From JANQMY01 sp965228775 (GTDB lineage Bacteria > Pseudomonadota > Alphaproteobacteria > JANQMY01): a stretch of DNA of 64,000 bases. A program made the position numbers and the translations under genes. Below are positions 9,232 through 18,177 of this stretch, piece by piece. The stretch covers positions 2,356,001 to 2,420,000 of the forward strand of contig OZ245840.1 in assembly GCA_965228775.1 (NCBI GenBank). The letters run 5' to 3'. How positions within the stretch are numbered: position 1 is the stretch's first letter; every line of letters starts with the position of its first letter. Under the pieces are notes generated by a model, which did not search any database, was not told the origin of the DNA, and saw only the letters and a list, made by a program, of their open reading frames with translations.

Positions 9232-10329
9232 ATGACATCACAAGAACAAGCACCTGACGAGGAGCCTGCGATTTCCCCGGCACCCCTTGCCGATATCGTG
9301 AAAGCGTTTCGGCAACAGGCCTTATGGTGCGCGGAATTGGGATCACCCTTCACGTCACGCGTGGTTGATTTGATCGCCGATGATTTGGAGCGCGGTGGCC
9401 CAAGCCGTGCTGTCGTATCCGATTTTATTGGCGAGCCGCTCGGCGCGGCGCTGCCGTTGAGATTTGCCGGCGGCTTGGTGACTCTCGTCCAGACCGGGCA
9501 AGAACCTGCTCTTGAAAAATATTATCCGCCAAACAATGGCCGAACCGCAAGCGGCACTTTCGTCCGTACACTCATCGATACGGTAAAACGCAATCAGGGA
9601 TTCCTCAACGCCTTTGCGAAACTCACCGTACAAACGAACGAAGTGGGCCGATCGGCCTGTCTGCTCGGCGGTTTTCTGGAGATTGCGAAGCTCACGGCAG
9701 CCCCGCTGCATCTGTATGAGCTAGGGGCAAGCGCCGGGTTGAATCTGGCGTGGGATCACTACGGCTACAGGCTTGGCGATGCGCGGTGGGGCGATCAGGA
9801 GGCCTGTGTTTTGCTTGCGCCTGAATGGCATGGGGGCCTGCCCGCTCTGGACGAACGGCCACAAATCCTAAGCCGTCACGGCTGTGACCTGCGGCCAATC
9901 AATCTGCACGATCCGGGGTTTCAGCGCCAGGCGGAAGCCTATATCTGGCCGGACCAAACAGAACGGCTGGAACGTTTCCGCGCGGCAGCCGAAGTGACGC
10001 GCCGCTTGAACATTTCCATTGAACGGGCCGATGCACTGGAATGGCTTCAAAGCCATCTAACCGCCCCTGCGCCGGATGGTGTCCGCGTCTTCTTTCATTC
10101 GATTTTCTGGCAATACCTGTCCAAAGACGCTCAATCCGCCGTGGTCAGCGCATTCGAGAGGGCCGGACAGGAGGCGACGAACAGCGCACCACTTGCGTGG
10201 TTGCGCATGGAGCCGGATGGTGCCATTGGCCCTCCTTTGGTCGAACTGACCCTTTGGCCGGGCGGTCAGACCTACCGGCTTGCCGTTTGCCATCCGCATG
10301 GCCGCATCGTGAAATGGGGAACCGACTAA
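9232..10329 (+). CDS. DUF2332 family protein
   Basis: A cytosolic protein of 365 residues recognisable as DUF2332: FRQQALWCAELGSPF at the N-terminus, a central VQTNEVGRSACLLGGFLEIA, and then LYELGASAGLNLAWDHYGY, which resembles a nucleotide or SAM-binding loop. The late part has RVFFHSIFWQYL. The biochemical role of the family is unknown; a methyltransferase-like fold has been suggested by its motif order, and that is inference. An in-frame TTG at 9196 is possible, but the ATG at 9232 is preferred. It is divergent from the carboxyltransferase gene. Confidence 0.8.
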   Translation: MTSQEQAPDEEPAISPAPLADIVKAFRQQALWCAELGSPFTSRVVDLIADDLERGGPSRAVVSDFIGEPLGAALPLRFAGGLVTLVQTGQEPALEKYYPPNNGRTASGTFVRTLIDTVKRNQGFLNAFAKLTVQTNEVGRSACLLGGFLEIAKLTAAPLHLYELGASAGLNLAWDHYGYRLGDARWGDQEACVLLAPEWHGGLPALDERPQILSRHGCDLRPINLHDPGFQRQAEAYIWPDQTERLERFRAAAEVTRRLNISIERADALEWLQSHLTAPAPDGVRVFFHSIFWQYLSKDAQSAVVSAFERAGQEATNSAPLAWLRMEPDGAIGPPLVELTLWPGGQTYRLAVCHPHGRIVKWGTD

Positions 10330-10457
10330 CCCGGCCGGGGTTTACTCTCAAACCGTCACTTCTGTACACGGATGGGTGAGATAGCCGCTCATTAACTATG
10401 CCGCCGCGAAGAGCTGGTGTACCAAACAAGCCTCGTCATTGTTTAGGTGTGCACCAG

Positions 10458-11843
10458 ATGCGTATTGCTTCCGTCTTCGCCGTTCTTCTCGCCGCTTTTT
10501 TCTTGGCCGCCACGTCCCCCACCAAGACCCTCTCCGATGCGAAAATTGCCGCCTATAGCTACGATCTGGTTTTTGGGCGAAATACGGAATTCGATGAAGC
10601 TATTGAGGCTTTCGTCGCACGCGGCAAACCGGATGTGGTGCCCGCGCTGATCGTGGCGCTGCGCTACCGTCAAGATTACGGTCAGAGGGCGATGCGGCGC
10701 GCTTTTAAATCTTTGACCGGTGTTGAGATTCGAGATTGGTACGATGCCGCTCTCTGGCAGCAAGAGCATGCCGACATTGAACCGCACCCGAGCTATCGCG
10801 ATCTCAAACTTCAGATCTTCACCACGATCGATCAACGCTTTGACCGGTTCCTGGGCGGCGACCGCTCCCTTGCCGGCAACATGGATATTCGCTTGGAAGA
10901 GATTGTATGGGGCGGTGTCCGAGTGGATGGCATTCCGGCGCTCGACAACCCAAACCTGATTACGGCGAACGAGGCCGGCTATTTGAAAAAGGATGATCTG
11001 GTCTTCGGTGTGGAAATCAACGGAGACGCCCGCGCCTATCCACTACGGATTATGGGTTGGCACGAAATGTTCAACGATGTCATCGGCGGCACGCCGGTAT
11101 CCCTCGCCTATTGCACACTGTGCGGCGCCGGCATCCTCTACGAAACCACGGTAGACGGGCACGACACACCGTTTACCTTCGGTTCGTCAGGTTTTCTCTA
11201 CCGTTCCAATAAGTTGATGTATGACCGCCAAACGGACAGCCTTTGGAACCAGTATACGGGCGAAGCCGTGTCGGGCCCGATGCGCGGATCGGGCGTCAAG
11301 CTCAAGATCCTGCCGGTCTCCATCACCACTTGGGCCGACTGGCGCGCAAAACATGCAGACACAAAAGTCTTGTCCCTTGAGACAGGTCATGTGCGTGATT
11401 ATGGATCAGGCGTCGTGTATGCGGATTATTTCGCGAGCGATGAACTATTGTTCCCATCTATCGTGGGTGACGAAAGCGTCGTCAAACGAAAGGACTATGT
11501 GTTCGGCATGCGCGAATTCGGCGGCGCAAAAGCCTGGCCATTGAAAGTTTTCAATGGCGGCCAGGTCATCAACGACAAGGTAGGTGCGAAAAACGTGGTG
11601 CTTGTGGGAGATGAAAAGACACGGACCGTGCGCGCCTATTACAGTAAAGATCATCGCTTCGAAAAAACATCTGGTACAGAGACCATCGCGGATTCATCCG
11701 GGGGGTTGTGGCAAGTGGACGAAGGTAATCTGACCGGCCCGAACGGACAAACCCTCCCCCGGGCGCCGGGACATATCGCCTATTGGTTCGGATGGAACAG
11801 TTTCGTCGGCACACGCAGCGAGCTTTATGGGGCCGACCAATAG
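10458..11843 (+). CDS. DUF3179 family exported protein
   Basis: A 461-residue exported protein with a signal peptide (RIASVFAVLLAAFFLA) and a long DUF3179 domain. Diagnostic stretches are DLVFGVEINGDARAYPLRI, WHEMFNDVIGG, and the cysteine pair in AYCTLCGAGILYE, then TFGSSGFLYRSN. Family members are periplasmic or cell-surface proteins of unknown activity. I start at the ATG at 10458 because it begins the signal peptide, with AGGTG upstream, although the frame opens at 10398. The gene is monocistronic-looking: 128 bases follow DUF2332, and an 83-base gap precedes the M20 hydrolase. Confidence 0.8.
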   Translation: MRIASVFAVLLAAFFLAATSPTKTLSDAKIAAYSYDLVFGRNTEFDEAIEAFVARGKPDVVPALIVALRYRQDYGQRAMRRAFKSLTGVEIRDWYDAALWQQEHADIEPHPSYRDLKLQIFTTIDQRFDRFLGGDRSLAGNMDIRLEEIVWGGVRVDGIPALDNPNLITANEAGYLKKDDLVFGVEINGDARAYPLRIMGWHEMFNDVIGGTPVSLAYCTLCGAGILYETTVDGHDTPFTFGSSGFLYRSNKLMYDRQTDSLWNQYTGEAVSGPMRGSGVKLKILPVSITTWADWRAKHADTKVLSLETGHVRDYGSGVVYADYFASDELLFPSIVGDESVVKRKDYVFGMREFGGAKAWPLKVFNGGQVINDKVGAKNVVLVGDEKTRTVRAYYSKDHRFEKTSGTETIADSSGGLWQVDEGNLTGPNGQTLPRAPGHIAYWFGWNSFVGTRSELYGADQ

Positions 11844-11926
11844 GCTTTAAGTGTATTTGGCGTTTTCCGCGAACCTCGTTACGCTTAGGAAACACACACT
11901 CGCTGGACAAAACCACGGGGGTTTCC

Positions 11927-13252
11927 ATGCAGATCAAATTTTCCGCCGCTCTTCTTTTTCTTATCGCCAGTTGGGGCGCCCAGGCAGACACGTTACCAGC
12001 AGACCCGTTGAAAGACGCCGTCGGGCAGGACTATACCTATCTGAAAGCGCTGTATCAGCATTTGCATGCAAACCCCGAACTTTCGTTTAAGGAAGAAAAG
12101 ACCGCGGCCCGGCTGGTCAAGGAGATGAGAGGGCTTGGCTTCACGGTAACCGAAAAGGTCGGCGGCCATGGTTTTGTCTCTGTGCTGGAGAATGGCGACG
12201 GCCCAACTGTCATGGTACGGACGGATTTGGACGCCCTGCCGGTGCCGGAGCGCACGGGCCTTCCCTATGCCTCCAAAGTCAAGTCGGTGGAACAGACCGG
12301 CCAAGAAGTCTCTGTCATGCATGCCTGCGGACATGACGTCCACATGACCGTTTTCACGGGCACGGCCCGCCGCTTGGTGAGCCTTAAGGATCAATGGAAA
12401 GGCACACTGGTCATGATCGGCCAGCCTGCGGAGGAAAGAGGTGCGGGCGCCGCCGCCATGTTGAAGGACGGTTTGTTCACGCGCTTTCCCCGCCCGGACT
12501 ATAATCTTGCCTGGCATGTGAACCCCAGCCTGCCCGCCGGCAAGGTGGGTTATGTGCCGGAATTTTCCTATGCCAATGTGGATTCCGTCGACATCAAGGT
12601 GAAGGGCATTGGCGGCCATGGCGCTTATCCCCACACCACCAAAGACCCGGTCGTCATCGGAGCCCAGATCGTTATGGCTCTGCAGACGATCACCTCGCGG
12701 GAGATCGCCGCTCAGGTGCCGGTGGTTGTCACGGTTGGGGCGTTCAATGCGGGCGCCAAACACAATGTGATTTCCGACGGTGCACACTTGCAGCTCACGG
12801 TGAGGACCTATTCGGACGAAACACGGGATCAGGTCCTGAAAGCGATCGAGCGGATCGCCAAGAATACAGCCCGTGTTGCCGGCCTTCCGGAAGACATGCT
12901 GCCGGAGGTGATCCTGAAGGATGAATACACACCTGCCGGATACAACAACCCGGAGCTGACGGCCCGCATCGCCACCTTGCTGAAAGGCAAACTGGGTGAA
13001 CACAATGTAGTGCGCGGCCAAGCCGTGATGGGGGGCGAAGATTTTGCACGCTACGGGCGGGTGGAACCCCGGATCCCCAGCTTGATGCTGGCGCTTGGGA
13101 CGGTCTCACAAGAAAAATACGATGCCTTCCTCAAAGGGGATTTGCGTCTGCCCTCTCTGCATTCGTCTGTCTACGCACCAGACCCGCAACCGTCGATCAC
13201 CACCGGCGTTTACGCGATGACCACGGCGGTTCTGGATTTGATGGCAGAGTAA
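11927..13252 (+). CDS. Exported M20 family amidohydrolase/peptidase
   Basis: A di-zinc M20D hydrolase of 441 residues, of the group that cleaves N-acyl amino acids, hippurate or indole-acetyl amino acids. A signal peptide (FSAALLFLIASWGAQA) implies periplasmic action. Metal ligands are in VRTDLDALPVPE, in MHACGHDVHMT (about residue 132) and in the glutamate pair of GQPAEERGAG; the dimerisation domain carries GIGGHGAYPHTT. The ATG at 11927 starts the signal sequence; the longer in-frame start at 11783 overlaps the DUF3179 gene. The late metal histidine is probably the one in LPSLHSSVYAPD. Confidence 0.9.
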   Translation: MQIKFSAALLFLIASWGAQADTLPADPLKDAVGQDYTYLKALYQHLHANPELSFKEEKTAARLVKEMRGLGFTVTEKVGGHGFVSVLENGDGPTVMVRTDLDALPVPERTGLPYASKVKSVEQTGQEVSVMHACGHDVHMTVFTGTARRLVSLKDQWKGTLVMIGQPAEERGAGAAAMLKDGLFTRFPRPDYNLAWHVNPSLPAGKVGYVPEFSYANVDSVDIKVKGIGGHGAYPHTTKDPVVIGAQIVMALQTITSREIAAQVPVVVTVGAFNAGAKHNVISDGAHLQLTVRTYSDETRDQVLKAIERIAKNTARVAGLPEDMLPEVILKDEYTPAGYNNPELTARIATLLKGKLGEHNVVRGQAVMGGEDFARYGRVEPRIPSLMLALGTVSQEKYDAFLKGDLRLPSLHSSVYAPDPQPSITTGVYAMTTAVLDLMAE

Positions 13253-13261
13253 ACAGTCTGA

Positions 13262-13693
13262 TTACGGCGCAGCAGGGTCCACTTTGGTCGGTTCGCCAGT
13301 GAATGCGGCGGATTTCAAGGCACCATCTGGAGCGTAGTCGGCCTTGATCACAATGTATTTGCGCTTCTTAGTCGCTTCAAGCGGCGTGCCGACAACTTCC
13401 CAAACCCCCAATGTCGCAACGTCCAGAAGCCCATGCATCGCGGCGCGCCCGGCAGACCCACGCTTAAGCTGAAACCGGTAAGTTTCCGTAAGCCCCCCAT
13501 CCGCGCGTCTTTGTTTGTCAATGACTTCAGCAGTGTCGAGCGCCAAAAAACACTGGCGCGTTTGGCATTTCGTGACGTGCTCAACCTTCACACCGCCGGT
13601 CCGTGCCGCCATCCCCACGGAACAAGCACTTACCGCTACAGCTAACAACACCATCGTTGCCACACGGGTAACAGTACTACTCAATACACTCAT
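13262..13693 (-). CDS. Putative lipoprotein of unknown function
   Basis: A 143-residue protein with a lipobox (hydrophobic VLLAVAVSAC, with the lipidated cysteine at residue 24), so it should be anchored in an envelope membrane. The mature part has two more cysteines in KCQTRQCF and basic, hydrophilic sequence; no family is recognised. It converges on the M20 gene with nine bases between stops. Its size and composition resemble small stress-related lipoproteins, but this is not evidence of function. Confidence 0.65.
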   Translation of the reverse strand: MSVLSSTVTRVATMVLLAVAVSACSVGMAARTGGVKVEHVTKCQTRQCFLALDTAEVIDKQRRADGGLTETYRFQLKRGSAGRAAMHGLLDVATLGVWEVVGTPLEATKKRKYIVIKADYAPDGALKSAAFTGEPTKVDPAAP

Positions 13694-14031
13694 GAAATCC
13701 CCCAGTGGAAGGTCAAAAATACACAGCTCGCGAGGTTTCCCATAGCGTGCTCACCAGCACGCAGAATTGAATAAATACGTTGATACAACCTTTACAGATG
13801 AAGTTAATTTCTCGTTTTCCGGGAAGTCAAAGACTAGAGTGGTCACTACCGCTCAACAATCACCACAAAAGTCGGGCTCTTGGGAATCACGGATTTGCCA
13901 GCAATTACTTACCTATGGCCAAAGACTCAAATTCCTCTCCGTTAAACGTATCGAAAGCACCTTCTACTATAGATCGCATTAGAGTGTTGCGGCGCGGTTG
14001 GGCGTTGCTTCTGGAGCAGGGATTTTAAGTT
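13694..14031. other. Gene-free stretch between two lipoprotein genes
   Basis: This 338-base gap lies between two divergently transcribed lipoprotein genes and should hold both promoters. It is visibly richer in A and T than its surroundings. It contains one perfect hairpin at 13745-13762 (arms GCGTGCT and AGCACGC around CACC) with no T-tract, so a protein-binding site is as likely as a terminator. Short open frames here lack ribosome sites and family features. I see no RNA gene. Confidence 0.5.
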
Positions 14032-14502
14032 ATGCGTATCAAGTACATCCGCACCTCAGCGAAACTGGCCTCGATTCTGCTTCTGGCATTCTCACTAGGA
14101 GCTTGCGCCTATATTGTTCGAGGGTCGAAACAGCAATTCCACATCAATACCAAACCGCAAAACGCCACCGTGACACTTTCGAATGGCATGCGCTGCAAAA
14201 CGCCTTGCACTCTGAAACTTAAGCGTCGTCAAGAATTCAGAGTGACAATTGAAAAGGAAGGATATCATCCGTATACCACTGTCGTAACGAGCTCGATCAA
14301 TGCAAAAGGAGCAGGCATGCTGGCGGGTAACTTCATTGTTGCAGGCGGGCTTGTCGGAGGCGCGGTGGATGCAGGCACGGGCGCGGCTTACCGCCTAAAG
14401 CCCAACCCGTTGCTGATCAAACTGGCACGTAAATATGATGACGGAACCGGCACGGCAACAGCGCCGAACCAATTCTACTCGGCTACATCAACCGGCCAAT
14501 GA
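14032..14502 (+). CDS. PEGA-domain-like lipoprotein
   Basis: A 156-residue lipoprotein: a signal sequence with lipobox FSLGAC, then a short beta-sandwich unit resembling PEGA domains (FHINTKPQNATVTLSNG, a CKTPCTLKLKRR pair of cysteines, VTIEKEGYHPY), followed by a Gly/Ala-rich hydrophobic stretch AGMLAGNFIVAGGLVGGAVDAGTG that looks like a glycine-zipper membrane segment. PEGA domains are surface or envelope modules of unclear function. A ribosome site AGGGA lies upstream. The stop is two bases from the stop of the convergent zinc-peptidase gene. Confidence 0.65.
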   Translation: MRIKYIRTSAKLASILLLAFSLGACAYIVRGSKQQFHINTKPQNATVTLSNGMRCKTPCTLKLKRRQEFRVTIEKEGYHPYTTVVTSSINAKGAGMLAGNFIVAGGLVGGAVDAGTGAAYRLKPNPLLIKLARKYDDGTGTATAPNQFYSATSTGQ

Positions 14503-14504
14503 CG

Positions 14505-15185
14505 TCACCGCAAGATTGCGAACAACCGGCCAAGGCTCAATACACGCATGGCAGCGCTTGCCACATAGGTGAGCGCACAGGCCGTGAGGATGGTATTCGC
14601 CGCGGACTGATCGCGGGCGGGCAAATATCCGCCGCCGGACAATACCGGTAGGGCTTTATTGAAGCTGGCGTCGAACTCCACGGGCAAAGTGACCAAATGG
14701 ACGATCAGTTCAATCAGTCCGAAAAGGATAAGGGCACCAATGCCCAGCAGAAAAAGCTTCGGCGAGATCATAAAACCAACCACGGAAAGCGCCACCGACA
14801 CCACACCCGCCAAGCGGTCAGCGACAAATGCCGCCATGACGAGCCGTTGGCGCGCCCGCAACGGGCCATAGCGATCCCTGTCTTGAATGGCGTGGCCCAC
14901 TTCATGCGCGGCCACCGCCAGCGCGGTCACCGATCGGCCATTGAGATATTCGCTCGACAACCGCACGGCCTTACCATCGGGATCATAGTGATCGCCCCCG
15001 TCAGTTGCTTCTTCCACGCGAACATCGTGAAGGCCAAAGCCGTCCAACAAATGACGGGCGAGATCTCCGCCCGTCCCATCAATGTCCGGTCTCTCACGGG
15101 CGTGACGGCGCAGCACGTAACGGACCCACAATTGCGGGCCGAACACCAATGCCAGAAGCAATAATCCACCAAAGATCCAGATCAA
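14505..15185 (-). CDS. Membrane zinc metallopeptidase, YugP/Zn_peptidase_2 family
   Basis: A 226-residue inner-membrane protein of the YugP type: an N-terminal transmembrane helix (FGGLLLLALVFGPQLW), the zinc-binding AAHEVGHAIQDR motif near residue 95, and two or three C-terminal helices. YugP members are presumed membrane-embedded zinc proteases with unknown substrates. The start is a TTG with TAGGA seven bases upstream; no better ATG is available. A strong inverted repeat lies upstream at 15214-15284, between this gene and the LLM gene. Confidence 0.8.
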   Translation of the reverse strand: MIWIFGGLLLLALVFGPQLWVRYVLRRHARERPDIDGTGGDLARHLLDGFGLHDVRVEEATDGGDHYDPDGKAVRLSSEYLNGRSVTALAVAAHEVGHAIQDRDRYGPLRARQRLVMAAFVADRLAGVVSVALSVVGFMISPKLFLLGIGALILFGLIELIVHLVTLPVEFDASFNKALPVLSGGGYLPARDQSAANTILTACALTYVASAAMRVLSLGRLFAILR

Positions 15186-15213
15186 ATGTTTTTCCTACCG
15201 CGGAAGAACAACA

Positions 15214-15284
15214 CCGGCCCGCTCCCCCGGCCCAACCACCCCTAGGGTACCTTATCGGGTGGCTGGGCCGGGGGAGCGGGCCGG
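15214..15284. repeat. Long near-perfect inverted repeat
   Basis: Two 28-base arms, 15214-15241 and 15257-15284, are complementary with one mismatch around a 15-base spacer. The arms are extremely G+C-rich (for example CGGCCCGCTCCCCCGGCCCA on the left). It lies 16 bases after the stop of the LLM oxidoreductase gene and upstream of the zinc-peptidase gene, both on the minus strand. On that strand it is followed by a TGTTGTTCTT stretch, so it could end transcription; the arm length also fits a mobile palindromic intergenic repeat. Confidence 0.8.
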
Positions 15285-15299
15285 CGAGGGAGAACTTGA

Positions 15300-16346
15300 C
15301 TAAGCTGCGTCCACCATATTGCGGAGTTGGTCCATAAATTTGACACGCTCTTCGAGCGTTTGACCCGCCAGATTCACATTCAGGCTGGTAACGCCGGTGT
15401 CCTTGTACGCACTGATCTGATCACGGACAAAGCCCTCGGGACCGACCATAGTGGTCTGCTCTATGAAGGAAGCCGGGATCGCCGCTGCGGCTTCGGTCTT
15501 CTTGCCATCCAAAAATAGGTCTTGGATTTCCTTCGCTTCCTTTTCGTAGCCATAGCTCGCAAACACAGTATTGTAGAAGTTCTTCGTCCGCGCGCCCATG
15601 CCCCCAATATAGAGCGCCGACATGGGCCGGACCAAATCGCGCAGGTCTTCCAAACCTTCTCCGATGGCCACCATGCCGCCTGCGTAAACTTCAAGCGGCG
15701 CCCGATCCGCATCGCGCTTTGCCGTCCCTGCCTTGAGCGCGTCACCCCAATATTTGTCGGCCTTTCCGGGGACGAACATGGTGGGCAGCCAGCCTTCGGC
15801 GAGCTCGGCGGTCATTTCCACACTTTTCTGCGTCAGCGATGCGACCGTAATGGGGATTTCCTTCCGGGGTGGCACGGTGATCATCTTGAGCGGCTTGCCA
15901 AGCCCCGTGCCCTGATCCTTCGGCAGCGGCATATTGTATTTCTTGCCGTGGTGATCGAGCCGCTCGCGCTTCCAAACCGTGCGACAGATCTCAATGATTT
16001 CGCGCGTGCGGGTCAGAGGCGCGTCATAGGGAACGCCATGCCAGCCTTCGACCACCTGCGGGCCCGAAGCCCCCAAACCCAGCATCGCCCGGCCGCCGGA
16101 GAGATTATCGATTCCGGCTGCCGTCATGGCGAGTAGTGTCGGCGTACGGGAATAGATCGGTAAAATGCCGGACCCGATCGTGACACGTTCGGTCTTCGCT
16201 GCCAGAAAGCCCATCATGCTGACCGCATCGAAACCGTAAGCTTCCGCAACCATCACCGTATCAAGGCCCGCTTTCTCCAGCGCCACGACTTCTTCGACAG
16301 CGGCGTGATAATCGCCCGCGTAATTGAGAAGTGTTGAAATTTTCAT
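15300..16346 (-). CDS. LLM-class flavin-dependent oxidoreductase (F420-type)
   Basis: A 348-residue luciferase-like TIM-barrel enzyme that uses F420 or FMN. Characteristic segments are the N-terminal KISTLLNYAG strand, LEKAGLDTVMVAEAYGFDAVS, the cofactor-binding ERVTIGSGILPIYSRTP, and GGRAMLGLGASGPQVVEGWHG. The family spans F420-dependent dehydrogenases and FMN monooxygenases, and the sequence alone does not separate them. Its ATG has a GGGAGAG ribosome site. It is transcribed away from the DUF3574 gene region, with a 39-base gap, and is followed by the inverted repeat. Confidence 0.9.
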   Translation of the reverse strand: MKISTLLNYAGDYHAAVEEVVALEKAGLDTVMVAEAYGFDAVSMMGFLAAKTERVTIGSGILPIYSRTPTLLAMTAAGIDNLSGGRAMLGLGASGPQVVEGWHGVPYDAPLTRTREIIEICRTVWKRERLDHHGKKYNMPLPKDQGTGLGKPLKMITVPPRKEIPITVASLTQKSVEMTAELAEGWLPTMFVPGKADKYWGDALKAGTAKRDADRAPLEVYAGGMVAIGEGLEDLRDLVRPMSALYIGGMGARTKNFYNTVFASYGYEKEAKEIQDLFLDGKKTEAAAAIPASFIEQTTMVGPEGFVRDQISAYKDTGVTSLNVNLAGQTLEERVKFMDQLRNMVDAA

Positions 16347-16385
16347 GAGAGTCTCTCCCTATACTGATTATAAATGCGAAGAAAT

Positions 16386-16814
16386 CTAGAATGCCGCACA
16401 AACCGGCGTGTCTACGCGCAGCACCGATTCCTGATCAAAACCTTTTTTGTACGCGGCGATAACGCCCGCGATCTCGGTGTCGTCCTCACGCGTCTTTTCA
16501 TGGATGTGGATGACCACCTTCGAAGATTCCGTCACGGCTTTGCCCGTTTTCGGGCTTCGCCAAAAACCATCGCCGCTTATCACTGTAAACCCCTCTGAAA
16601 AGGCAGGCACCAATACGTTTTGGCGGAAGGCGCCCCAATCCTTCTCTGAAATCGGTCCAGACGGACCGCTCAAGCCGAAATAAAGCGCCGTTTCCGTTGC
16701 GGGATCACCATTGCACCGCACATCCAAGAAGCGGGGGCCATTGGCACATCCCGCCATAAAGAGAGTTAGAGCAAAAAGGGCGGCTGTCGATTGGCGCATC
16801 AAAAACAACTTCAT
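16386..16814 (-). CDS. DUF3574 family lipoprotein
   Basis: A 142-residue protein with a signal sequence and lipobox (LFALTLFMAGC), followed by a DUF3574 domain: ALYFGLSGPSG, ISEKDWGAFRQNVLVPAF, and GFTVISGDGFWRSPKTG, SSKVVIHIHEK. The function of DUF3574 is not known. A second in-frame ATG five codons in (16799) would also keep the signal peptide. It lies 39 bases upstream of the LLM gene on the same strand, so the two may share a transcript. Confidence 0.75.
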   Translation of the reverse strand: MKLFLMRQSTAALFALTLFMAGCANGPRFLDVRCNGDPATETALYFGLSGPSGPISEKDWGAFRQNVLVPAFSEGFTVISGDGFWRSPKTGKAVTESSKVVIHIHEKTREDDTEIAGVIAAYKKGFDQESVLRVDTPVCAAF

Positions 16815-16979
16815 CTGTTACGCGAAAAACCTAGGCCAGAGCCTTGCCCAAGACAATTGCCAACAGAAAACCGGTGAAAATTGCAATTTTGCCCAGCCCT
16901 GTCGCAAGGATGCTGACGTTGCGTTAGGCTACTCCCTGCCCCATATGGCAGCCACACTTCATTCCGAGCAGAGGTTCCC

Positions 16980-17693
16980 ATGACAAAACCCGTTTGTGCA
17001 ATCATTGGCATTGGCCCCGGCAACGGCGAGGCCTTCGCCAAGAAATTCTCCGCGGAAGGCTATCACGTGGCTCTTCTCTCCCGGAACGAGGATTACCTCA
17101 AGAAGTTAGAAGGGCAGATACCAAACACCAAAGCCTTCGTCTTCGACGCCATGGATGCCAACAGCGCCGCCAATGTGTTCCCGGAAATCGCGCAAAGCAT
17201 GGGGCCGATCAATACTCTGCTCTACAATGCGGGCTCCGGCGTTTTCGGCAACATCGACGCGACCAGCCTGGATGACATTGAAGCCGCCTGGCGCGTTAAT
17301 GCTTACGGTCTTGCCGCGGCGGTGCAGGCTGTGTTGCCGCAGATGCGCGAGCAGGGAGGCGGCAACATCGTAGTGACCGGCGCCACATCCGCCGTGAAGC
17401 ACAGCGCGAATTTCACCGCTTTCACCTCGGCCAAGGCAGCGCAACGGGCCATGGCTCAATCGCTTGCAAAACATCTGGGGCCGGAAAAAATCCACGTGTC
17501 TTATGTGATTGTGGACGGCGTGATCGACTTGCCGCGCACACGCGAGATGATCAAGCAGCAAAACCAGGACGTCGCCGACGATTTCTTTCTGCAGCCCGAC
17601 GACATTGCCTCCGCCGTCTTCTACCTGACGCAACAGCCGCAGTCAGCCTGGACGTTTGAATTGGACGTTCGCCCCTTCGGCGAGAAATGGTAA
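16980..17693 (+). CDS. SDR-family oxidoreductase with Phe in place of the catalytic Tyr
   Basis: A 237-residue short-chain dehydrogenase/reductase. The cofactor loop is modified (IIGIGPGNGEAFAKKF instead of TGxxxGIG), the NAG motif is LLYNAGSG, and the active-site region reads GATSAVKHSANFTAFTSAK. In that motif the usual YxxxK is FTSAK: the general-acid Tyr is Phe while Lys is kept. This pattern recurs in a distinct SDR subgroup, so it is probably not a recent mutation, but classical dehydrogenase chemistry is doubtful. It stands alone on the plus strand with a 67-base gap to the convergent next gene. Confidence 0.8.
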   Translation: MTKPVCAIIGIGPGNGEAFAKKFSAEGYHVALLSRNEDYLKKLEGQIPNTKAFVFDAMDANSAANVFPEIAQSMGPINTLLYNAGSGVFGNIDATSLDDIEAAWRVNAYGLAAAVQAVLPQMREQGGGNIVVTGATSAVKHSANFTAFTSAKAAQRAMAQSLAKHLGPEKIHVSYVIVDGVIDLPRTREMIKQQNQDVADDFFLQPDDIASAVFYLTQQPQSAWTFELDVRPFGEKW

Positions 17694-17760
17694 GTCCGAC
17701 TGCCGAACAAATGGGGCTTCCTTTCGCAAAGGGGCCCCAGCCGTTTCTCAGTATGGGCAA

Positions 17761-18177
17761 CTAGATGCTGATCAGGCCGATCCAAAAACAAATGGCGCCC
17801 AGTCCCGTTCCGATGGCGGGGATCGAGAACCAGTATCGCAAGGCCATCATAAGATAAAGCGATGCGATGATCGGGGCCGCAAGCAGCAAAGGCGTTGCTT
17901 GCAGAAGGAACTCTGCGTGCACCACGCCCAAATAGGCGTAGAGCAGGCCGAACCCCATGGCGCCAATGCCGTGGCTGAGGTTAAATCCGATCCAGGCCCG
18001 CCACATATTCGTCTCGGACGTCAGGCCCAATGGTGCCATACGTAGCGTGGTAACGAGGGACGGGTCCTTCGGCGCCAAGCGTCTTGGCGCAAACTCATCA
18101 AGCACCGTATACAGAGTATGGAGCGCGCCTAACACGATGAAAGGCAGCGCCCCAATCACGTAGAGAATTGCGGTCAT
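17761..18177 (-). CDS. Small membrane protein, LIC_13387-like
   Basis: A 138-residue protein with four hydrophobic segments (residues about 3-22, 60-85, 90-110, 118-136) and a hydrophilic loop with APRRLAPKDPS between the first two. It resembles small LIC_13387-type membrane proteins of unknown function. Its ATG overlaps the stop of the PadR gene by four bases, so the regulator and the membrane protein are translated together. That coupling makes it the likely target of the PadR regulator. Confidence 0.6.
   Translation of the reverse strand: MTAILYVIGALPFIVLGALHTLYTVLDEFAPRRLAPKDPSLVTTLRMAPLGLTSETNMWRAWIGFNLSHGIGAMGFGLLYAYLGVVHAEFLLQATPLLLAAPIIASLYLMMALRYWFSIPAIGTGLGAICFWIGLISI

Noticed and set aside
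11993..13021. Long minus-strand frame (342 codons) opposite the M20 hydrolase
   Set aside because: Shadow of a gene with intact metal-binding motifs; His-rich antisense composition is typical of a reversed frame.
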